Positions 17,291 to 26,577 of a stretch of DNA of 64,000 bases are shown here, piece after piece. The notes beneath the pieces are model-generated. The model was given only the letters and a program-made list of their open reading frames with translations. It ran no database searches and was not told where the DNA came from. This DNA comes from Halorubellus litoreus. Lineage in GTDB: Archaea > Halobacteriota > Halobacteria > Halobacteriales > Natrialbaceae. A program made the translations under genes and the position numbers. How positions within the stretch are numbered: position 1 is the first letter of the stretch; the number at the start of each line of letters is the position of its first letter. The stretch spans positions 1,364,001 through 1,428,000 of the forward strand of contig NZ_JAZAQL010000002.1 of assembly GCF_037081675.1 (NCBI RefSeq). Direction: 5' to 3'.

Positions 17291-20200
17291 TCAGCGACGC
17301 CTGACGCCGACCGCGAGCGTCGCGAGGACCGCCAGGACGGCGACGGCGACGCCGAACCCGGGGCTGCCCTCGTCGGGCGTCTCGGTGGTCGTCCCGGCGG
17401 AGGCGTTCGTGGTCGGTGCCGCGGACGCCGCGGTCGTCGGCGCGCTCGTCGCGTCGTCGGTACCGGTCGCGGTCGGCGGCGCGGTCGTCGTCGCCGCGTC
17501 GGTGGTCGTCGGCGCCGCGGTGGCCGTCGCAGTCGGCGGGGCCGCGGTCGTGGTCGGCTCCGTCGTCGTCGGGCGCTCCGTCGTCGGGCGCTCCGTCGTC
17601 GGGCGCTCGGTTGGTTGCTCCGTCGGCGGTGGACTCGTCTTCGGCGGCGGGCTCGACGTCGTCGTCGTCGTCGGCGGGCTCGTCGTCGTCGGCGGCGGGC
17701 TCGTCGTCGTCGGCGGCGGGCTCGTCGTCGTCGGCGGAGTCGTCGTCGTCGGCGGAGTCGTCGTCGTCGGCGGAGTCGTCGTCGTCGGCGGCGGAGTCGT
17801 CGTCGTCGTCGCTGCTTCCACCGTGACCGACCGCGTCGTCGAGTTCACGTTCCCGGCCTCGTCCGTCACGGAGAGCGTTATCGTGTAGTCGCCAGCGGCA
17901 GCGTACTGGTGCGTCGCGTTCTCGCCGGACGTCGTCGTCCCGTCACCGAACGTCCAGACGTAGCCGGCGATACCGACGTCGTCGGTCGACGCGCTCGCGT
18001 TCACCGACACGTCCTCGCCGACCGCGACCGTCGCCGGCGACCGGTCGAACACCGCGACAGGTGGCGTGTCGTCGGTCTCGAGGAACGACTCGTCCGCACC
18101 CGACGTCACCGTCGGACACGACACCTCGACGCCGTCCGGGCCGTCCGTCGCCGGGTCGTAGACGTCGAGCGCGTTCGAACCCGACGCCGGGTCCGTGCCG
18201 ACCGCGCCCTGTCCGTCAGCCGTCACCACGTTCCCCGCGAGGTAGTTCCCCGACGTCGCGAGCGTCCCCCACGCGTCGCTGTAGAACGCGACCGCGTTGT
18301 TCGTCACGTTGTTCCCCGTCACCGTGACGTTCCCCGCCTGCGTCCGGTACTGCGAGTCCGGGCGCGCCAGGTACAGCGCCGCGACCCCGCTGTCGTTCAG
18401 GTGATTCCCGACGAACCGAACCGTCGCGCTCGACCGCGTCGTCTGCCCCACGGTCGCCGCCACCGACGCGCCGTACGTCGGCGCGCCCGTAACCGTGTTG
18501 TTCGTCACGTTCAGGTCGAAGTCGTCGACCGCATCCGTCCCGAACAGCTCCACCGTCATCCCGTTGGCGTCACCCGCGAGGTCGGTGCCGGTCGCCGTCA
18601 TCGCGAACCGGTTCCCGTCCACGCGGACCGCGTCCGTCGACCGCGCCATCCGCCCCGTGAACGAGAACGCCTGCTCCGCCGCCTGCACGTCGTTGCGCGT
18701 CACCGAGACGTTCGCGAACGTGAACGGCTTCGCCGGGAAGTACCGCGTCTCCGCCTCACCCGACCCCGAGAGGCGAAGGCCCGCGCTGTTCGACGTCGGA
18801 ACCGTCACGCGGTTCCGGTCGATAGCGACGTCCTGGAACGTCCCGTTCGCCATCGGCCCGTCGAGCGAGATCCCGACCTGGTTGTAGCCCGTGACGACGT
18901 TCCCCGAGATCGAGGCGTTCCGGAGGACGCCCGCCTCCGTCTGCGTGTGGAACGTGATTCCCTCCCCGCCCGTCTCGACGTCGTTCCCGTCGATACTGAC
19001 GTCCTCGACGACGAGACCCGTGTACTGGTCGGGCGCATCGACGAACACCGCGAGACCGCTCGACCCGCTATCGGGGCCGTTCATGTCGTTCCCGCTGATG
19101 TCCACGCCGGACGCCTCCGAGAACGCGACGCTCAGCGCGTCAGCCTGGCCCGTCGAGTTGATGGTGTTGTCGCAGATGACGAGGTCCGACACCGCGACGC
19201 CGTCGTTCGCGGTCACCAGGAGGACGTTCCGGACGTCGCCGCTGGACGTGAACGTGTTGTTCTCGACGGCGACGCGCGCCATCGTCCCCGGCGTCGCCGG
19301 CTCCCCGGCGACCGACAGTATCGCCTGCTCGTTGCGCGTCTCGAAGTCGTTCCCGGTCACGAGCACGTCCGTGACGTCGTGGCCCTCGTCGCGCGTCGAC
19401 ACGTCGAACGGGTTGTACGAGACGTTCACGTCGTTGTCCGCGACGGTGAGCCCCGAGATGCTCGCGTTCCGCGCGTACGTGTCGAGCACGAACCCGTAAT
19501 CCATCGAGTCCGGCTCTCCCGCGACGACGTTCCCGCGGAACACGACGTCCGCCATCCCGCCCTCGTCGGTCCCGTGCTGGATCTCGACCGCGGTCCCGAC
19601 GTCCTCGAACTCGTTGTCGAGGAACGCGACGTTCGCGTACGTCGTCCCGGTCGCCGTCGAGCTGTCGTCGTCGTCGTCGACGACGTGAACGCCGGCCCGG
19701 TCGCCGTCGGCCCCCGACCCGACGAACCGCACGCGCTCGACGACGAACGAGTCGAGGTTCCCGTCGATCTCGGTCCCGTCGATACCGACCACGCTGTTCC
19801 GGTCGATACCGCGGAACTCGCTGTCCCGTATCGTGACGCCCGAGAGCGTCTCGTCCGCGGCGAGCGACAGCTCGACGCCGCCGTACGCGAACCGCGGTTC
19901 GAAGACGACGCCCTCGATGGTCGTCCCGGAAGCGTTCGCGGTGAGGACCAGCGCGGGCCCGTAGTCGTAGTCACCGATGACGGGCGCGTTCGCACCAGCG
20001 CCGACCGCGTTCGGGTCCGGGTCGCCGCGAATCGTCAACGGCTTGTCGAGGACGTTCAGGTCGGTTCCGCCGCCAGCGTCGTACGTCCCGCTCTCGACCT
20101 CGACCGTATCGCCAGCGGACGCGTTGTCGACGGCGAACCAGAAGTTCTCGTAGTCGCCCGAGCCGTCGGCGGCGACGACGATCGTCGACGACGCCGCGCC

Positions 20201-20314
20201 CGCCGTCGTCGCCGGCGCGAGTCCGACGACGACCGTGCTCGCGACCACCGCAACAACCACAGCGAGTGTAACCCAGGTCCGTGCCCTTTGGTTACGACTT
20301 CCCACCGGATACAT
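17291..20314 (-). CDS. Large surface protein: right-handed beta-helix, PKD domain, Thr-rich stalk, PGF-CTERM anchor
   Basis: A 1007-residue exported protein. Residues 1-42 form a Sec-type signal (VTLAVVVAVVASTVVVGL). Residues about 45-740 contain many short N-x-(V/I)-x-x-N turns (VTGNNVTNN, ISGNVVTG) typical of NosD/pectate-lyase-like parallel beta-helices. A PKD domain follows (about 755-835: DDVGIAGYVWTFGDGTTTSG and TITLSVTDEAGN). Residues about 840-970 are a Thr/Pro-rich, probably glycosylated stalk. The end, SPGFGVAVAVLAVLATLAVGVRRR in outline, is a PGF-CTERM signal processed by an archaeosortase in known haloarchaea. Likely binds or degrades polysaccharide at the cell surface; no catalytic residues were assigned. 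Confidence 0.85.
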   Translation of the reverse strand: MYPVGSRNQRARTWVTLAVVVAVVASTVVVGLAPATTAGAASSTIVVAADGSGDYENFWFAVDNASAGDTVEVESGTYDAGGGTDLNVLDKPLTIRGDPDPNAVGAGANAPVIGDYDYGPALVLTANASGTTIEGVVFEPRFAYGGVELSLAADETLSGVTIRDSEFRGIDRNSVVGIDGTEIDGNLDSFVVERVRFVGSGADGDRAGVHVVDDDDDSSTATGTTYANVAFLDNEFEDVGTAVEIQHGTDEGGMADVVFRGNVVAGEPDSMDYGFVLDTYARNASISGLTVADNDVNVSYNPFDVSTRDEGHDVTDVLVTGNDFETRNEQAILSVAGEPATPGTMARVAVENNTFTSSGDVRNVLLVTANDGVAVSDLVICDNTINSTGQADALSVAFSEASGVDISGNDMNGPDSGSSGLAVFVDAPDQYTGLVVEDVSIDGNDVETGGEGITFHTQTEAGVLRNASISGNVVTGYNQVGISLDGPMANGTFQDVAIDRNRVTVPTSNSAGLRLSGSGEAETRYFPAKPFTFANVSVTRNDVQAAEQAFSFTGRMARSTDAVRVDGNRFAMTATGTDLAGDANGMTVELFGTDAVDDFDLNVTNNTVTGAPTYGASVAATVGQTTRSSATVRFVGNHLNDSGVAALYLARPDSQYRTQAGNVTVTGNNVTNNAVAFYSDAWGTLATSGNYLAGNVVTADGQGAVGTDPASGSNALDVYDPATDGPDGVEVSCPTVTSGADESFLETDDTPPVAVFDRSPATVAVGEDVSVNASASTDDVGIAGYVWTFGDGTTTSGENATHQYAAAGDYTITLSVTDEAGNVNSTTRSVTVEAATTTTTPPPTTTTPPTTTTPPTTTTPPTTTSPPPTTTSPPPTTTSPPTTTTTSSPPPKTSPPPTEQPTERPTTERPTTERPTTTEPTTTAAPPTATATAAPTTTDAATTTAPPTATGTDDATSAPTTAASAAPTTNASAGTTTETPDEGSPGFGVAVAVLAVLATLAVGVRRR
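17560..17815. repeat. Low-complexity Thr/Pro codon repeats in the surface protein stalk
   Basis: Short tandem units (cgtcgtcggcgg-type on the plus strand, coding TTTTPP on the minus strand, and three 15-bp copies coding ERPTT) make up the stalk. Length is likely to vary between strains. Confidence 0.75.
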
Positions 20315-20437
20315 ACAACACCCACGAGCATCGACGTCAAGACCTTACCTGATGGTCACGGCGTCACGACGTGACCGCTCGTTCACGCCGTGAACGAACC
20401 CCACAGAACGCACCCCGCGAGCCGCGGCACGACGCCG

Positions 20438-21232
20438 TCAGGAAGAGAAGTCCGCTGGCGTCAGCGGCTCGCTCGCCGCGAGGTGGTCGTCGAGTCGGTC
20501 GTCGACCCACGCCCGCATCTCGTCGCTCTCCCACTCGACGATGCCAGCGATCGTCCCGTTGTCGGTCGTCGCCGCGAGCACCGCGTGGTCGTCGAACCGC
20601 GCGACGAACGGGAACGTCGGGTCCGGGTCGCAGACCGCGACGACCGCGTCCGTCCGCACGAGCGCCGCGAGCGGTTCGCGGACCGCCGGCGTCTCCTTGG
20701 CCACTGCAAGTGCGCCCTCCGTGACGAACAGTTCGAGGTTCTGATTGGCGTCCCGCACCAGGTCGAGGTGCGCTTCGGTCGCCTCGACCGTGATGCCGAC
20801 CGCGTACATGCGAGCCACGTCCGCGTTCGTCCCGAGTTCCGTCAGTCGTTGCGTCGGCAGCAGCGGTTGCGCGGCGTTCGGTGTCGTCACGGACGCGGCC
20901 GTGAGCGCACCCCGCGGAAGGACGACGTCCTCCAGCGGGAACTCGGGGAGCAGCGGCGCGACGCGCCCGACGCCCTCGAGTTCGTCGAGCGCCGCCCGGA
21001 TGGCGTTCGCGAGCGCTCGCCCCTCGACGGTCGCGACGTACTCGCGGCCGTCGGTCGTCACCCACGCTCGCTCCTCGAGCTCCCGGAGGATGCGACCGAC
21101 CGTCACGCGCGAACTCCCGGTCGCCGCCACGAGCGCCGACCGCTCGCACGGCCGGTCCGCGACCGCCTCGAGGATACCGAGGCGGTTCCGGGACCGCAGC
21201 ACGTACGACATCGCGTCGAACGGGTCGTCCAT
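20438..21232 (-). CDS. Winged-helix transcriptional regulator with FilR1-like middle domain
   Basis: A 264-residue regulator. The N-terminal 80 residues form a winged helix (LRSRNRLGILEAV, SRVTVGRILRELEERAWV, then the wing). The rest has the layout of the methanogenesis-regulator FilR1 middle domain common in haloarchaeal regulators (LFVTEGALAVA..., VAVCDPDPTFPF..., DNGTIAGIVEW). Signal and targets unknown. It is divergent from hsp20; a 32-bp duplicated motif directly upstream of its start may be its own operator. Confidence 0.8.
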   Translation of the reverse strand: MDDPFDAMSYVLRSRNRLGILEAVADRPCERSALVAATGSSRVTVGRILRELEERAWVTTDGREYVATVEGRALANAIRAALDELEGVGRVAPLLPEFPLEDVVLPRGALTAASVTTPNAAQPLLPTQRLTELGTNADVARMYAVGITVEATEAHLDLVRDANQNLELFVTEGALAVAKETPAVREPLAALVRTDAVVAVCDPDPTFPFVARFDDHAVLAATTDNGTIAGIVEWESDEMRAWVDDRLDDHLAASEPLTPADFSS

Positions 21233-21248
21233 GCCACAACCGCGAGCG

Positions 21249-21312
21249 CGGCCGTCATCAACCTACCCCTGACGCGACCGTGGCCGTCATCAACCCACTC
21301 TTGACGTGCGCG
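21249..21312. repeat. Duplicated 32-bp motif upstream of the regulator
   Basis: The core gccgtcatcaacc occurs at 21251-21263 and 21283-21295, exactly 32 bp apart (about three helical turns), with similar flanks. It lies 10-70 bases upstream of the regulator start at 21232, so it could be a double operator for autoregulation. Confidence 0.45.
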
Positions 21313-21426
21313 ACGGCCCGGCCACGCCACGCGCCCTTCACCAGCAGTCACCTCGATACGTCGGGAACCATGACACGGATTCCCGCGGACAGAAGGCTTT
21401 TGAGTACGCTAACGTTACTGGGAGGC

Positions 21427-21816
21427 ATGCGGCGTGACGACAACGACGAGCCGTTCGACGACTTCTTCAAAGAGATAGAGCGGATGATGAACGACATGAT
21501 GGGGGACGGCTCGGACGTGCACTTCGACGGTGGGGACGCCGGATTCGGTGCCGACACGCACGTCGACGTCCACGAGACCGACGACGAGATCCGGGTCGTC
21601 GGCGACCTTCCCGGGGTGGAGAAGGACGACATCAAACTCGAGTGCGACGGTGAGACGCTCACCATCAGCGCGCACACCGAGCACCGACAGTACGACGAAC
21701 GCGTGTCGCTCCCGGTGCGCGTCGACGAGCACTCCGCGACCGCGACGTACAACAACGGCGTCCTCGAGGTCGTCTTCGACCACGCGGACTCCTCCGCGGG
21801 AATCGACCTCCAGTAA
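21427..21816 (+). CDS. Small heat shock protein, Hsp20/alpha-crystallin family
   Basis: ATP-independent holdase chaperone, 129 residues. A short N-terminal region (FDDFFKEIERMMNDMMG) is followed by the alpha-crystallin domain: VHETDDEIRVVGDLPGVEKD, LTISAHTEH, and the conserved A-x-x-x-N-G-V-L motif (ATYNNGVLEVVF). Start at 21427 is favoured because a TATA-like cttttga sits about 26 bases upstream, indicating a leaderless message; an upstream in-frame ATG at 21370 would give an atypical extension. No C-terminal IXI motif is obvious (ends GIDLQ). Confidence 0.9.
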   Translation: MRRDDNDEPFDDFFKEIERMMNDMMGDGSDVHFDGGDAGFGADTHVDVHETDDEIRVVGDLPGVEKDDIKLECDGETLTISAHTEHRQYDERVSLPVRVDEHSATATYNNGVLEVVFDHADSSAGIDLQ

Positions 21817-21897
21817 CCACCTGCTACGCCGGTTTCTTTCGCGCCCCCGACTCGAGACGCGCCGCGTTCGCGCTCGTGAGAACCCGTTCTCACTCGT

Positions 21898-21960
21898 ACT
21901 CGCCGCGAGCGGTGCGTTCGACTCCGTTCAGTCCGACTCGCCGCGAGCGGTGCGTTCGAC
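21898..21960. repeat. 25-bp direct repeat at the 3' end of the ATP-grasp gene
   Basis: Copies at 21898-21922 and 21936-21960 are identical. The right copy codes the C-terminal VERTARGE of the ATP-grasp protein; the left copy lies beyond the stop and would code the same residues. It is a tandem duplication of the gene's tail. Confidence 0.85.
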
Positions 21961-22824
21961 GAGCGCGGCGAGTCGGTCGTAGAAGCCGTCCTCGTACTTG
22001 GTGGCGGCGTCGACGGTCGGGCGAGCGTTCGTCTCGTTGACGACCGCGCGCTCGGGCGTGACGAGGAGGTCGACGCCGAGGAAATCGATGCCGAGGACGT
22101 CGGCGACGCGTTCGGCGAGCCGGCGGTACTCGGGGTCGAGGTCGACGCCGGTCGCTTCGGCACCGCGGTGGACGTTGTGCTTCCAGCGGCCGCGAGCGCG
22201 CTCGCGGTCGGGGAGCGACCGCTCGACGGCGCCGACGTACTCGCCGTCGACGACCATCACGCGATAGTCCGTCGCGTCCGCGAGGTACTCCTGGACGAGG
22301 AACGCCTTGTCGCCGGTCGCGCGGTAGTCGTGGACGAGGTCGAGGTAGTCGGTGACGCCGAGGAACGAGTCCGCGTCGCCGACCTTCGCGACGCCGATGC
22401 CGCGCGTCGTCGAGTTCGGCTTGAGGACGACGGGCGGCTCGAAGCGCTCGTACGCCGCCACGAGGTCGGCCTCGTCCACGGGGTTCGACACCAGCGTCGT
22501 CTCGGGCACGGGGACGTCTTCGCGGGCGAGCGTCGCGAGCACGCCGGCTTTGTTCCGCGACGCGAGCACGGCGTCGCGGCCGTTCACCCACGGCACCCCG
22601 AGCAGCGCGTCCGCGACCGCGCCCTCCATCATGCGACCCGGGTAGACGAACCCGGCGTCGAACTCCTCGAGCGCGACGTCGACGCCCGAGATGCTACCGT
22701 CGCCGGTGAGGTCGACGGTGCGTTCGCTGACCGGGACGTGCTCGACGTGGATGCCGCGGTCGCGCAGCGGCTCGCGGATGCGCTCGAACGTCTCCTGGCG
22801 GTTCGCGGCGGCGAGCCGGAGCAT
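21928..22824 (-). CDS. RimK/LysX-like ATP-grasp ligase
   Basis: A 298-residue ATP-grasp enzyme that should join a carboxylate to an amine using ATP. N-terminal domain (VSERTVDLTGDGSISGVDVAL, GFVYPGR), then the ATP-grasp core: NKAGVLATLAREDVPVPETT, VVLKPNSTTRGIGVAKV (ATP-binding Lys and loop), FLVQEYL, and metal-binding end IDFLGVDLLVTPERAVVNETNARPTV in outline (D, E, N). This is the RimK/LysX/CofF/MptN superfamily; possible roles include glutamylation of a coenzyme. Substrate cannot be resolved from context. Confidence 0.82.
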   Translation of the reverse strand: MLRLAAANRQETFERIREPLRDRGIHVEHVPVSERTVDLTGDGSISGVDVALEEFDAGFVYPGRMMEGAVADALLGVPWVNGRDAVLASRNKAGVLATLAREDVPVPETTLVSNPVDEADLVAAYERFEPPVVLKPNSTTRGIGVAKVGDADSFLGVTDYLDLVHDYRATGDKAFLVQEYLADATDYRVMVVDGEYVGAVERSLPDRERARGRWKHNVHRGAEATGVDLDPEYRRLAERVADVLGIDFLGVDLLVTPERAVVNETNARPTVDAATKYEDGFYDRLAALVERTARGESD

Positions 22825-23005
22825 GCCCGCTCGTTCGGGCGGCGCGCTACAAAAGCCCGCGGTCGACGACGCGACTGCCGGCGTCCGGCGGGGAACGCGA
22901 GCGACGCGGGCGAGCGCTCGCGCTCACGGTTCGGGACGCGTGCGACGCGAGAAGCCGACGCTCTCCGGTTCGCGACGGTCGCGACGCGAGAAGCGGAGAG
23001 CGTCG

Positions 23006-23536
23006 TTACGAGATGAGGAGTTCTTCGCCGCGCTCGACGTCGATGCGACACGGCGGCGAGATTTTGTTGTACGCGCGACGGAACGCTTCCTTGCCGGCGT
23101 CGGCCTGGTCGACGTCGCAGTACAGCGTGAACAGGCGCTCGCCCTTCTGGATGCGCGCCGCCGTCCCGACGACCTTCCCGAACGCCTGACGCATCCCGTC
23201 GGAGACGCGGTCCGCGCCCGCGCCCGTCGCCTGCTTGTTCTCCCGGATGACGTGATGCGGGAACTTCCGCAGGATCATCTTGTAGTTCCCCTCGCCCTGC
23301 GTCTTGATCATGTGCCGGTTCGCCGAGAGGCGCGCCGCCTCAAGCGAGCCGTGGCGGATCTGGAGTTCCTCGTCGACGCGGAGACTGATCTGGACGGGGT
23401 AGTCCTCGGGCTCCGCGCCCGCGTCACCCATCTTGTGCTGTGCGATCTTCGACCCAGGGATGCCCGTGATGTACTCGCGCCGCGTGTACGGCGGCTTCGA
23501 GATCTCTCGGTACATCGACGCCGGCTTGTCGCTCAT
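23006..23536 (-). CDS. rpl10e: 50S ribosomal protein L10e (uL16 family)
   Basis: Structural ribosomal protein near the peptidyl-transferase centre and the tRNA A/P sites. The 176-residue sequence is unmistakable: KPPYTRREYITGIPGSKIAQ at the N-terminus, LRKFPHHVIRENK with the conserved K-F-P-H-H-x-I-R-x-N-K motif, and GMRQAFGKVVGTAARI. It stands alone here, as in other haloarchaea, rather than in a large ribosomal operon. Confidence 0.97.
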   Translation of the reverse strand: MSDKPASMYREISKPPYTRREYITGIPGSKIAQHKMGDAGAEPEDYPVQISLRVDEELQIRHGSLEAARLSANRHMIKTQGEGNYKMILRKFPHHVIRENKQATGAGADRVSDGMRQAFGKVVGTAARIQKGERLFTLYCDVDQADAGKEAFRRAYNKISPPCRIDVERGEELLIS

Positions 23537-23806
23537 GGTTATTACGGCAACGTCCGCCGAGCGCGCAGTTAAGCGCTTCGAAGCGAACTGCCGCGGTGCT
23601 CGGCTCGCTGGGCCGGCGAGCGACCGGCTCGTGAGACGTGCGAGCGAGTGACTCGGTGTGGTCGAGAGAGCATCCGAGGAGGGAGGTCGGGGCACGCGGA
23701 GAGAGGTCCGCGTGCGCGGCGGTGGTCGGCGTTCGCGGCGGTGGTGGAGATTCGCGTCCCGCGAACGCGTGCTGGACGCCGTCGAGTGGGCGTCTGGCGA
23801 GCCTCG

Positions 23807-24040
23807 TCAGGCGGCGACGACGTACGTGCCGTCGTCGTTGGCGACGTGCCCGGCGCTCGTGAGGCTGTTGAGGACGCTCAGGAGGTCGATCTTCTTCATG
23901 TCGAGGCACTGCTGGAGGTCCTCGACGGTCCCGGCCTCGGTGACGTCGAGGTACAGGTAGACGAGCTTCGCGCGCGGCGACGTGATGTCCTCGGGGAGGG
24001 TCTGGGGCTTTGCGATGGCGGCGGTCTGTTGGATGCTCAT
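23807..24040 (-). CDS. Small winged-helix (HTH) protein, haloarchaeal
   Basis: A 77-residue protein whose middle (SPRAKLVYLYLDVTEAGTVE... CLDMKKIDLLSVLNSLTSAG) reads as a compact winged-helix DNA-binding domain of the kind that discriminates silent and spoken TrmB/MarR-like small regulators. A TATA box (cttatatcc on the minus strand, about 24068-24076) lies 30-36 bases upstream. Targets unknown. Confidence 0.75.
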   Translation of the reverse strand: MSIQQTAAIAKPQTLPEDITSPRAKLVYLYLDVTEAGTVEDLQQCLDMKKIDLLSVLNSLTSAGHVANDDGTYVVAA

Positions 24041-24614
24041 GACGATTGGAACGTCGACGACATCGGATATAAGCGTATGCCTGGGAGTGTTGAAACTCCT
24101 AGAATGGCATTATATGGATAGACAGTGCATTGCACAGGACGGGTCGTGTGGGGTATAGTCTCGTGGTGTGGTCACGTGGGTCGCCGCAGCGGCGGCTTGC
24201 GGGTGTAGAATCGTGGATGACGGTCGTGCAGCCACTCACGACCGTCTAGCATGAGTTGCGCGTGCTCACAGAGACGGCGTGCGATGCCATCCTGACGATA
24301 CCGACGCGGCCTGTCGCCGCGACTACTGCTTGTGGACATAAGTCCATAAGTATACCGGCTATCACAACATCTGGAACAGATTCTTCTAAAAACCCATCAG
24401 ACAGCCAGATACAGCAGTTTTTCTGAGTGTTTTGGCCAGTTATTTGTTGTTCTGTGGGGTGGAGTCGGACGAACGTCGACCACGGGACGGCGACGGGAAT
24501 GGGAACCAGGACGGCGACGACGACCAGGGTGGGGCGGCGACGGCGATCGAAGCGGGAACGGGGAGGGACTGGGTAGACCGGTGCGTTCTCGTGGCGGGCG
24601 TCCGTGGGTGGGGT
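24041..24614. other. AT-richer 574-bp intergenic region
   Basis: Unlike its surroundings this gap has AT-rich stretches (24060-24120, 24340-24450). It holds the promoter of the small HTH gene, a short inverted repeat (ggagtttcaacactcc, about 24086-24101), and the near-palindrome gtgcattgcac at 24124-24134. No complete gene or recognisable transposase remains. Its base composition suggests the scar of an old insertion. Confidence 0.4.
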
Positions 24615-24935
24615 ATGGTCGATGACGAGACCGACGAGTACGCGAGCTGGGACGAGGAGGGCGCAACGACCGGCGACGCGGTGGACGAGGACGACGGCCC
24701 GGACGGCTTCGAGACGGCGCGCGAGGAGCGCGAATCGATGTACCCGATGACGGGGTACGCGCTCGTGCGCATCGAGTACCAGGAACCGCCGGGGGAGGCG
24801 TTGACCGAGGTCGCGCACTATGGCCGCCTCGGGGACGTCGAGCTCCCGGACCCGGCGCCGATGGCGGAGTACGTCGTGTACGACGCCGACGGGAACGCCT
24901 ACCGGCGCGCGGACGTCGAAGCCGCCGGGGAGTGA
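24615..24935 (+). CDS. Conserved-looking acidic hypothetical protein
   Basis: 106 residues, strongly acidic N-terminus (MVDDETDEYASWDEEGATTG) and a folded-looking C-terminal part (YALVRIEYQEPPGEALTEVAHYG... MAEYVVYDADGNAYRRADVE). Start at 24615 avoids an AT-rich, unlikely upstream extension. No family recognised. Confidence 0.6.
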   Translation: MVDDETDEYASWDEEGATTGDAVDEDDGPDGFETAREERESMYPMTGYALVRIEYQEPPGEALTEVAHYGRLGDVELPDPAPMAEYVVYDADGNAYRRADVEAAGE

Positions 24936-25269
24936 AGCCGCCCAGACCCCCTGATTTCTCGTCGAGACCGACAGCGGGCAGGCTAGCGAGCGTGCAGTCG
25001 AAACGGAGCCGTGCGGCGAGGAGTGCGCGTGGCATCGACCCGAGACGGGTCGGGAACTGCGGACGCTATCGTGGAACCGTCCAGAACTTCAAGGCATCGG
25101 TATCGGCGGCGCGTTCGACGGTCGGTTCGACGGTCGTCGTCCGGGACTGGTTCGTGACTCGCCCCGATGCCTGCGGGCGATTGAACGGAATGAACCCCGT
25201 CGAACGACGCCGAACCGGGCCGAACGGCGTCGCCCGTTGAAGGGCCGCGAGTGCCACGCGTCGACCACG
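24936..25269. other. Intergenic region, nothing recognised
   Basis: A 334-bp high-GC gap before the glycosyltransferase gene. It contains short cgacggtcggttcgacggtcg-like direct repeats around 25110-25140 but no gene, RNA or clear promoter that I can support. Confidence 0.3.
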
Positions 25270-26469
25270 ATGAAGGTCGAACGCGTCGCGCTCGCCGTCG
25301 TCGCCGCCGTGCTCGTACTCACGGGTGCAGCGACGGCGGGCGTCACACCCCTGGCCGCCGGCACGGTCGCATCGCTCTTCGAACTGACGCTGTGGACGAC
25401 CGCCGCGCTGTTCGCCGGGACCGCCGTCGTCTGGTTCGCGCTCGCGTACGTCGTCGGCGCGGGCTACGAGTCCCCGCCCCCCGAGTACGACGGCGACGAC
25501 GTCCAGGTGCGGGTCCTCACCATCGACGCCGCGGACGTCGTGCAGGCGACCGTCGACAGCCTCCCCGACGACCTCGACGACGTCCACGTCGTCGCCGAGG
25601 ACGCCATCGACGTCGCGGGCGCGGACGTCCACAGCGTCCCCGAGGACTTCGAGTGCGACGCCGTCCGGAAGGGTCGGGCCATCGAGTGGGCGCGCCGAAC
25701 GCTCGACACGGACCGCGAGTACGTCCTGTACCTCGACGAGGACAGCCTCCTCACGGACTGGCGGGGCCTCCCGGACGCGGACGTCGTCCAGCTCCGCGAA
25801 CGCCCCCGGCACACGGGGTCGGCGCTGTCGTACCTCGCGGACGTCTACCGGATGGGCGTCCAGATCGAGCAACGTGCGTTCGCGCGGCTCTCCGTCCCGC
25901 TGTTCGCGTGGGGCGGCGGCATCGCGGTCCGGTCGTCGGTCGAGGACGCGGTGACGTGGGACCGCGAGACGCTCGTGGAGGACACCGCGTTCGTGTGGGC
26001 GGCCGCCCGAGAGTTCGACGTCGACTTCGCGCTCTCGGAGTCGGTGTGTCGGAACGAGGCGCCGCCGAACCTCACGGAGATCCTCCAGCAGCGCCGGCGG
26101 TGGGCGGCGGGGAACCTCGACGCGACGAGTCTCCTGCCGACGCGATACCGCGTGCTGACGCGCGTCCGGAACTACGCGTGGGCGCTGTCGCCGGTCGTGA
26201 CGCTCGTCGTCGTCCCGCTGTCGCTGCTCGGCGCGACCGTCGTGTACGCGACGCTGTTCGTCGCGGTCTCCGTCGTGCTCGCGGCGTTCACGGCGTTCTG
26301 GTACCTCCGCGGGGTCCTGTACTACGACGACGCCGACCAGGTGCCGCTCGCGCTCGCGCTCCCGCTCGCGCCCGTGGTGACGGTCGTGCACTCGATGGGG
26401 ACGGTCGCGGGCATCCTCGCGCCGCCGGCGGACTTCCGCGTGACGGAGAAGGCCGGGCCGGACGGCTGA
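25270..26469 (+). CDS. Membrane glycosyltransferase, family 2
   Basis: A 399-residue GT-A fold transferase anchored in the membrane, probably acting in polysaccharide or glycolipid synthesis. Two N-terminal membrane segments (about 5-30 and 35-60) precede the catalytic part with DTDREYVLYLDEDSLLTDW in outline (the D-x-D metal site), a later ETLVEDTAF (ED motif) and QQRRRW (Q/R-x-x-R-W processive-type motif), then three C-terminal membrane segments. This order resembles cellulose-synthase-like and egghead-type GT2 enzymes. Donor and acceptor unknown. Confidence 0.87.
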   Translation: MKVERVALAVVAAVLVLTGAATAGVTPLAAGTVASLFELTLWTTAALFAGTAVVWFALAYVVGAGYESPPPEYDGDDVQVRVLTIDAADVVQATVDSLPDDLDDVHVVAEDAIDVAGADVHSVPEDFECDAVRKGRAIEWARRTLDTDREYVLYLDEDSLLTDWRGLPDADVVQLRERPRHTGSALSYLADVYRMGVQIEQRAFARLSVPLFAWGGGIAVRSSVEDAVTWDRETLVEDTAFVWAAAREFDVDFALSESVCRNEAPPNLTEILQQRRRWAAGNLDATSLLPTRYRVLTRVRNYAWALSPVVTLVVVPLSLLGATVVYATLFVAVSVVLAAFTAFWYLRGVLYYDDADQVPLALALPLAPVVTVVHSMGTVAGILAPPADFRVTEKAGPDG

Positions 26470-26577
26470 GGCGACCGCGACGGCGAGTCGGGTATCGCTC
26501 GCCGCGGTCCCGTCCCTGCTTCTCGCCGGCCGCGAACCACCAGTATCCCTTTGGGTCCGCCGCGTGCACGTTCGGGT

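Noticed and set aside
24246..24610. Transposase remnant in the AT-rich gap
   Set aside because: The minus-strand translation (SDGFLEESVPDVVIAGILMD) has no DDE, HUH or TnpB motif and no terminal inverted repeats were found.
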